Origin: Acholoe squamosa
Lineage: Eukaryota > Annelida > Polychaeta > Phyllodocida > Polynoidae
Assembly (NCBI GenBank): GCA_949317995.1
Contig: OX439040.1
Span: forward strand, 25,105,830 to 25,169,829
Length of the DNA: 64,000 nucleotides
Direction of reading: 5' to 3'
In this document: positions 56,500 to 64,000 of the stretch, piece after piece
Numbering within the stretch: position 1 is the first letter of the stretch
Layout of the letters: every line of letters starts with the position of its first letter
The notes under the pieces: model-generated
What the model saw: the letters and a program-made list of their open reading frames with translations, nothing else
What the model was told of the DNA's origin: nothing
Database searches by the model: none
Position numbers and translations under genes: made by a program

Positions 56500-59400
56500 T
56501 CGACATCAGACCAATAGGCTCCGAAGCAGTTGGAGAGGAGTATTAGGAACAATTGCAGGAATCTCTGCTGCGGGTAGTACGAAAGGAAAAAAGAAGTAAC
56601 AGTAAGAAGAAGACTTGCTAGACAAGGAGTGGGGAAGTACCAGAGAGGAGCCTGGTTCAGAGGGCATCAACAAAGACTTTGAACATGGAAATCACACAGT
56701 TTTCCATGGTTTCGAAATATTATTGCTGGTTAACATTGGCAAGAAGAGAGCTAGAAATTTAGGGGAATCTAACTGAATCATCAACAGGAAAACTGGAATC
56801 TGAAAGCATATTGGAGGGAGAAAGCAAGCGGTAGGGAGTAGTAGATGGAGGGAAAGGACCAACACGCTTCTGGAGGGTCATAAGAAACCTCAATTAGGAT
56901 TAACACCACAGGAAGATCGCTGCATAGGAATTGTTAGAACACTGCGATACGGGTGTGCGCAGAATTAATCAGGACACAAAGAAGGTAGACGTGGGGGAGA
57001 GATAGAAAGAGTGTGTAGTGACAATCTTTGTGACATTTACTAGGAGAAATAGACCGGAAATACTAAACAGGACACGAAACATGAAAAGAACAGGAGTATA
57101 AAAATATCAATGTTTTAAAGATGAAATGATTGGGGGTTAGTCAAAAACGCGTGGGAGGACAGCAGTAGAAAATTTGAAATCAGGACAAAGATGACACCCT
57201 ACATCACCCCCTCCTGCGTCTCTACTAGTACTACTTTACTGAGGTGCTCATGGGCTACTTAAATGGTGACAAGTGACCACATCCATTAACCTCCAGCTTC
57301 CTGTAGCCTCTCACCATAACACCCACCTACCTGACTCCTAGTCCTACCAAACACACACCAGGAGCTGTGAGGTCTGTGACTGCATAACTTCTACCCCCTC
57401 ATACTCCTGTGAATCTTAGTCCTGTCTTATACACATCCGCAATCGTCCATGACAGTCTACTGGGTACCATCTTTGATATTCAGCTAATTCTTGCCAAGCG
57501 GCCCCAGATCGGCGACCTCGGCAAATGAACGATGCCATATTGGCACGGTGTCTGACTATAACAGGCTGTAAGTTGAGGTTGATACGGGATGGTAGAGCCG
57601 GACTAAGTCAATGAGAACCCCCCACCCCACCTGTCCTACCTACCCACGTGACACCAAACCCTGCTGGTCTACAGAGTAAGTGCCTCTCACTCCCTACTGC
57701 TGAGCCACACACCTTCCCCACAGCAAATCACAAGTCAATACCTGGACCACTTGCCATCCTTAGTGAAATGCTCATAATTGCTCCTGTCAAAAAAAGATTT
57801 CAAGTCCCCTTTCACTGACCATTGCTGGTTGCTTGCGTGACAACTCTGACAGCGACACGGTAGAGCACCTCATGACATTGACACCAAAAGTAATTGGCCT
57901 ATCCCCAGGGGCTCCTAGAGAACAGCTCTCATACTAGGTATTTAATATCATCTGCTCATCTGCTGGAAGGAATGGAAAATGAATTGCCCATAACCTTATA
58001 GTATTACGAAATGGTTGAACGATTGCTGTCTGGATCAATTACCTTCTTATGATGACTCCCACATCATCTGGGATGATGCTTCTACTAGGAACCCATGGAA
58101 ATCTATTATTTAATGAATTGTAGAGGGTTATATATGGAGATAGCATGGGCAGATCTGGTACCCATGATGGTAATGGGGCCGTGAGAAACTTTACGAATTA
58201 GCTCAGTGTTTCTATGTCATTTAGCTGACATTTTGCAGCTCTAGTAAGTAACTGCTAGTAGGGCATCATTACAACCATATGCAGCAGTAAGTGTGGTGCA
58301 TTCACTATAAAACAAGTGATTAACTCGCCACTACTGCTTATTCACTTCTATTGCAAGATGGCATCGAGGAGTAGAAGAGTTAACAAGTATATTGGGTGGA
58401 TTAGGGTGCGGGACCAATTCAGTAAGTATGATGTGGGGCCTAGTGGTGGATGTTATCAGGGTACCATAGCAAAGATCCATATTCTAGATGACCAAGCTTT
58501 TACCAAGCACCATTCATTATCTGTAATTCAGCTTTTATTCACATTCAGTCGACTATAGGTAATTATCGGGTCAGCCTCCTGTGTCCATAGATGCATTTGA
58601 GGTATCTGCTCTCCCCTGTGCACTGGTAAAGACGCCCCCTATAGATTTTAAGAGTCCTACTAACATATAAAAATGGGACCTGTGATAATTTGATATCTCT
58701 ATTTTTAAGTGATCAGTTAATGTAGATCAGAATGATAGTTATTAGGGTGTGCCTGTTTTATATATAGATATATCTATATATATAGAGAAGGCACACCCTT
58801 ATTGGTGTTGGGGTGGGTAGAATGGTCTGAAATGGAAGATCGCTTCTGCTCAGAAAAAAGCTATGGAGAGGTAAATTATCTGTCCAATCTATCTGTCATC
58901 TAATGCTTGACATAGATGTCCTTCCTATTCTGGTTTCATTTTTTTGAAAATATTTATGAAAAAGATGTTTTTATGAGGGTTAAAATCAAAGACTAAATTG
59001 ATTGTCTGTATGGCCCTAGATTGCCTGCAGAGGTTTCCTGCCCGGGGGGGGGCACTCCCTATATATTTAATAGCAACCATGTGCGTACATGGCCCTTGAC
59101 TAGGTACCCCTTTTAGCAGGGGGAGATTCAACCTCTTTTGATGGGAATCAGATTGGAAAAGTACCTCTTTTGCTGCTGTTAGAGTGCAAGAAGACAAACT
59201 CACAATTTGAGCACCCTTTCAACAGATTTTTCACATAAAATGTACCCCTTTCCTGGCCATATTTTGAGATTTTTTGGAAAAAGATACCCCTTTTCCGGCC
59301 ATATTATGAGGATTTGCCTGAAAATAAATCAAGATTTCAAGGAAAAATATATCTTTTGATATCAAACTCTAACTTTGGTTCTAACAGGAATATTTGAAAA

Positions 59401-61620
59401 ATTCTTTCGCTGTTGAAAAGTCCTTTAAAAATGTTTCCCTTTTTGCCCAAATTGCTCCTAGGGTCCAAAAAGTACCCCCTTTCCTGCTCGCACGTATACA
59501 GACATGGTTTCCACATATCCACAAGTGCCCCCCCCCCCACCGGGTTTCCTGCCTGCATGGTCCTGAGCTACCCCCCTCCACACTGCTTGGTCATGGCTCA
59601 GCAGTCCCAGGTACCCCCCTTATACAATGCCATAACAATAATAGCCCTACAGGTGTGTCCGGGCCATCTGCACAGCTTGGTCATGGCTCAGTAGTCCCAG
59701 TTACTAGTAGTAGTACCTGTTCTTAACCCTTTAAAGGCTGCTAATGCTTTGGGGCCTTCGAGGGAATACCACACTTTGCCCCCCCCCCCACCCCCATAAT
59801 ATAGCCACAGTATGCTAGTATGCTATATTTTGTTATGGTTTCAAAATTCACTGCCAATCTTCCCTAGAATAGCAGGCACACCCTTCCAGTAAAACATGTG
59901 TTATTCTTATGTACAATGTAGTATTGAAGTGTTGTATTTTATTTAGATACAGTGCTTGTTGAAATATAATAGAAATGTTCTGTAAGGGGATTTTAAGAAC
60001 TATCTGGCTGTGCTTCTAAATTGTCTTAAGTCAGATTTCATTGATTAGTACAAGAAATATTATCTCTAGTACAGGGATTAATCAAGCTAATGCTGATTTT
60101 CTCCATGATGTTAATGAGTTAATATTTTCAACTTTTTAGCTTCTGTGATTGAGCCACTCACGCTTCCTAGAACTCGAACAGCTTTGAAAGTATTGATTCT
60201 TCTCTGAGGGCACAAACATAGTGATGTGAATGTGTATCCATTTAAAGTCTTTAAAGGCAGCACATTGGTTCTCCCCATAATTCCCATGTCTCCCTTTTTT
60301 AAAGCAGAAAACCACTATTTTTCAATAAAAAAAGCTTCTGACATATCTATTAGCACAACTGCTACTACAAGTATAAGGGAATAGAGCAACCGTCCTTGAT
60401 GCACTGTCTGACATCATAATAGACCAGGTGCACCCTAGTGGTGACTGCCTAATAGTGTCTTTCCAGAAATAAATGCAACCAAGAACAAAAATTTTCATAC
60501 ACACCTGTACACCGCACCAGTCAAGCGGTGTACAACAATTAATTGGCATTATAAAAGCTGTCTTCAGTTGATCCAAACTCACAACAGAGACCCCTTACGC
60601 TGCCTATGATATAGGAGATAGAGTAAGCTGACCATGGAAGAGGGAGTGAAGCTGACCTACGTACAGGCATTATTCCCCAGTGCTTAAAGAACATCGAACG
60701 TACACATACACAGGCCCTAAATGTGCACAAAAAATCTTGAGTCATTTTGGTCAAAATTGTGCAGTTTATGGCACTATGAAATTTTGGCATATCTACATCT
60801 GGATCTTTTCCATCATTCTCAGACATTCATTTGTGTCATATAATCATAACCCTCACATTAGATAAACAATGCTGTAGAAGTGAGAGGATGCTTGTAAACG
60901 GCGATTGAGGGCATATGATGAAAAACATTTATGCCAAGATATCAAACATTTTACCCAGCATGCAGTGCTTTGAATATGAATTTATATCAATTTCTACAAT
61001 ACTTTTTTTATTTAAAATGACCAAAACTACAAAAATATGCATGGGACCCCATATCAAAATTGTTCTTATTTAAAAGCAAATAATCTGTACAATGTTTTAG
61101 TAAAGTTTATGAAAAATCTAGTGGTTTAAAATATGAATTTTATTTGTTTTTGTTGTGAAATAATAGAAAATTAACCCATCTCTTTTCCGAAAAATGAGAA
61201 ATTTACCCAGAATTCCATGCTATGGAGTTTAGATAACAAATTCTTAATAAAAAAGGCTATCAGACCATTTACCATGCGAGGTTTCATATCTCTTTATTAA
61301 ACAGTTAAGACAGAAAACTTCTCACCTATATTATTATTATTTGTTGCACAGAATATTGTCCTCAGTTTTTCTGCGCACACATTTGGTACAGTACAGTTGT
61401 TCAGGGATGTGGCATATATGTCCTTGGTTGGTAGAACAATTCCAGTGCATATGTAACAACATAAGGCTAACACAGAGAACACAAATCTTACAAGTAAATG
61501 AATAAATGAATTCAGAGTATGTCAGTTCAGCGCGATCTGCAAGAAGGAGGTTATGGCTAGGTCTTCTTATTAATTTTGATTGCTGCAACGGTACTGATAA
61601 GAGACAATTATGCAGCCCAG
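56500..61620. other. no gene firmly recognised
   Basis: 56570-57180 is purine-rich. An ATG in strong context at 58358 opens 21 basic codons (MASRSRRVNKYIGWIRVRDQ) ending in TTCA|GTAAGT at 58422, a possible first exon. A small inverted repeat lies at 58741-58803 (AGGGTGTGCCT with AGGCACACCCT). 59240-59700 holds old short direct repeats, including GCTTGGTCATGGCTCAGCAG at 59585 and, with one change, at 59675. Confidence 0.3.
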
Positions 61621-61626
61621 ATGGTA

Positions 61627-62763
61627 TTACCATCGTAGGAATTTATCTGCGGCATGTTTGAATCGTCGCCTGGTTGGTAGGCGTTGTGTTTCATGGTTTA
61701 GTGTACCCCAGAGAGTGACCAACCGATAGTAAGGTGACTTCTGGTAGAAGCTAGTATTAGCTCTTCTTGTAGTGAATTTTATTTTCCTATCCCCCCTTGT
61801 TCTTACCTCACACTGAGCTAAAGCCTCTCCATTGACAGATTCTTCCACATTAGAATTAATAATTGTAGCTTTCTCCTATGCTCCAGCGAGTCTATTTGAC
61901 ATTGTCTATGAAAGTCAATAATGCTTATTTGCCTTATGCCAACCCTCAAACAGACACGCAGGGCATGGTTTTGCATATGCTGAACTTTAACTAGATCATA
62001 TGCATGGGCACTTCCAGTGTAAAATGAACAATGCTCGGTAGAATCATGACCTTGTAGACACACAGACTAATGTCCCTAGACATTTGCAGGTTCAGGCTAA
62101 AGTGACTGTCCAATTCCACACCTAGGTAGGTGTAGCTTTGGCAGTTGGGGAGCCGTACACCGTTTAGGAGGATATCAAGGTCACCTATATTTGCAAGTTT
62201 ATTTTTTTCTGCCAAAGAACATAGTCATACTTTTATGTGGATTAGCCGTCATGTAATTCCGATTACACCACAACCCCAATCTGTTCATGTCATCCTGTAG
62301 GAGGCGTTGAGCCACTACTGGGTCTGTATGGGAGACATAGATGACCACATCATCTGCATACATGGTAAAGCGGCAGTGTTATATACAGGTCGCTAGGTCA
62401 TTAATAAACAAAATAAACAACAAGGGACCGATCACAGAGCCCTGAGGTACACCAAAAGACACTGGGGATTGAGCAGATAGCTTGCCATTAGCCAAAGTAC
62501 TGTGCAATCTATGGGCAAGGTATTCCATGAGCCATTTCTTTCCGGTGAATATTCAATTGGCAGTTTTTGAATATACGAGTTGGGTGATGGACGGAATCAA
62601 AGGCCTTGCAGTAATCCAGATAACAGGCAGCAGTGACAAGGCCATCATCCCTAGCATCATAGAGACCCTTAACCACATTAAAGACAGCATCGCTGGTGCC
62701 CTTTTTATTTTTCAAAAATCTGAAAAAAAAAAATAGCTTGGCACCCCCAACTTTTCTTTTCAT
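61627..62763 (-). pseudogene. LINE (non-LTR retrotransposon) RT fragment with YADD
   Basis: Minus-strand segments in several frames read RT motifs in order: CYLDYCKAFDSVHH (motif A, catalytic Asp), GVPQGSVIGPLLFILFINDL (motif B, 62400-62460), CRFTMYADDVVIY (motif C, YADD, near 62360), then QSYTYLGVELDSHFSL, HNALRVC-type thumb helices, and the C-terminal VRTRGDRKIKFTTRRA ... YYRLVTLW block. This is the Jockey/CR1-like LINE order. Frameshifts and stops throughout show it is dead. The 10.96-11.56 kb fragment is a relative. An A-run at 62725-62735 is internal to the fragment rather than its tail. Confidence 0.88.
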
Positions 62764-62769
62764 ATTCTT

Positions 62770-63537
62770 ATTCTAGATGATTGTTTTGTACCTCTGGGAG
62801 AAAATCTAGGATCTTTGATTCAATGGTAGCGACCCACCTTAAGCCGATTAGCTCTCACAGAATAAAGTGACATATCTTCAGTCTTAATGATTTCAGAGCC
62901 CACACTGTCCCAGGTATATTCCCAGCTGACTTGTACATTGCCCTAACGGAGAAAACACAACTAGCCTTTTCTGGTGGTCTTGGTTGAGTCCTGCATGCAC
63001 CGGTAGATGGAGTAATTGGAAGAGGGAGAGTGGAAGTGGAAGATGCGCAGACAGAACATGAAAGATAGTGCTATCCTCTACTCCAAATTACTGTTCTGTC
63101 TATACAGCTGTAACCCTTTAACGGTAGTATGATGGTTCAAGGATTTCTGTTTATTTGCAGTCAGAATGTGCCAGGGCATGCGCATAGCTGCAGTCTGAGT
63201 ATATATACTCAAAACAAATACGCCATATCATGCAGTAGAATGGCTAAAAAGAAATACTGCCTCCACTCTGAAGCAACCGTACCTGGTGATGCCCCTGTTC
63301 TAGCTTTTTGAATCAAATTTCTGATTGCAATTTCATGGGTTAACAAGGTTCCACTTGGCACTCAATGAGTGAGTGTGTCCTGGGGGCACCCTTAATCCAT
63401 GAACTGTTTGCTACATAACAATGAAAGATTATTTGTGTTGACCATGTCGCCTGAAACGGACTTTTCATGCTGAAAGGGAGGGGGAGATTGAGGCTACATC
63501 TCCAAGGAAATTATAGCCTGAGTGGACTACACCCACC
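62770..63537. other. no gene recognised
   Basis: The part next to the LINE may be more of its decayed upstream sequence. The rest is AT-rich without support for a gene. Confidence 0.35.
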
Positions 63538-63768
63538 CTATAGATGAGAAGATCCCTGCACTTTATGAACTGGACGTTTTAAAGTAGACATCTGAGACCC
63601 ATAGAGGCTCTCCGCACCTGTGGCAGTTGGAGAGCGAAAAGCAGGAGTTTGTTTTGGAGAAGCACGAGATACAGATACAGAATTCCCCAATCTGTCTGCC
63701 TGCCTATTCTGTTCACCCTTCTCTCCTTGCCATGGATCCATATCCCTACTTTGAATTTCTATGACCAC
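63538..63768 (-). CDS. exon-like ORF at window edge, Ser/Gln-rich, unrecognised
   Basis: An open minus-strand frame of about 76 codons ends at TAG 63538-63540 and opens after a TGA just right of 63776. The peptide is hydrophilic: DMDPWQGEKGEQNRQADRLG, SVSVSRASPKQTPAFRSPTA, then LYGSQMSTLKRPVHKVQGSS. Its composition is that of a disordered, phosphorylatable protein region, not of random AT-rich translation. A possible donor, GCCACAG|GTGCGG, lies inside; the acceptor at its start is weak. No family is recognised. It could be a terminal exon of a gene that begins to the right of the window. Confidence 0.33.
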   Translation of the reverse strand: MVIEIQSRDMDPWQGEKGEQNRQADRLGNSVSVSRASPKQTPAFRSPTATGAESLYGSQMSTLKRPVHKVQGSSHL

Positions 63769-64000
63769 ATGTGTCTTTCATGAACACTGTCAGAACGCCT
63801 TCCTCAAACCCTATTTTCCCCAACGCACGACAGCCATCCTCTGTTAACAACTTCTATCATTTCAAATGCAGTTCTCATCACTTGGTTGGCAGTGTGGTTG
63901 CATCAATATACCATCTTTTCTATCACACACCTCCTCAGCCCTATTGTCCTGCATCAATGGCTGTTACCTAAAAGTTACCTATATTTCCTTAATTATCTAT

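Noticed and set aside
56277-56552. 91-codon minus-strand ORF
   Set aside because: The plus strand has a better splice acceptor and codon bias; judged antisense shadow, though not excluded.

Overview
The window looks like intergenic and intronic DNA from an animal genome. No open frame is long and unbroken. Probable coding segments are short and bounded by GT/AG splice signals, and most recognisable content is mobile DNA: a DIRS-type retrotransposon, two LINE reverse-transcriptase relics, three copies of one SINE, many foldback/MITE elements, satellites and simple repeats. The SINE 3' end (GCGTTAAAC-like, then an ACTC tail) and the abundant foldbacks resemble what I know of mollusc and other lophotrochozoan genomes. 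I infer a marine invertebrate, possibly a mollusc, with low confidence.

Layout. 0-6 kb: a GA/GACA microsatellite, mosaic direct duplications of about 380 bp and 69 bp, and a weak coding-like segment near 3.9 kb. 6.2-6.4 kb: a good internal exon candidate on the minus strand. 7.0-7.4 kb: a pyrimidine-rich tract. 10.9-11.6 kb: a LINE 3' fragment. 12.7-26.1 kb: three plus-strand exon candidates (12735-12880, 18128-18301, 25973-26094) with foldbacks at 14.1, 16.9, 18.8 and 26.2 kb, a SINE at 20.8 kb and two satellite arrays at 21.3-22.9 kb. 28.34-33.87 kb: a DIRS-like element on the minus strand, with decayed ORFs but both terminal repeats and the internal complementary region still readable. 37.0-38.4 kb: a MITE with internal expansion plus a 488-bp tandem duplication. 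38.4-44.8 kb: further foldbacks, a 32-bp minisatellite and a SINE. 48.1 kb: a SINE with a 14-bp target-site duplication. 54-54.8 kb: two MITEs. 56.3 kb: a plus-strand exon candidate. 61.6-62.8 kb: a longer LINE fragment with YADD. 63.5-63.8 kb: a minus-strand exon-like ORF at the window edge.

How the genes may relate. The plus-strand candidates at 12.7, 18.1 and 25.97 kb all end in phase 2, and those at 18.1 and 56.35 kb begin in phase 2. One gene running left to right across more than 40 kb, with alternative first exons (12.7 and 25.97 kb) feeding shared exons, is the simplest model. I recognise no protein family in these exons, and the model rests on splice signals and phase only. Minus-strand exon candidates at 6.3, 36.9 and 63.6 kb would belong to other genes.

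The best-supported and most interesting finding is the DIRS-like element. Its internal complementary region is the inverse of its right end joined to its left end, as expected for the circle junction of a tyrosine-recombinase retrotransposon.
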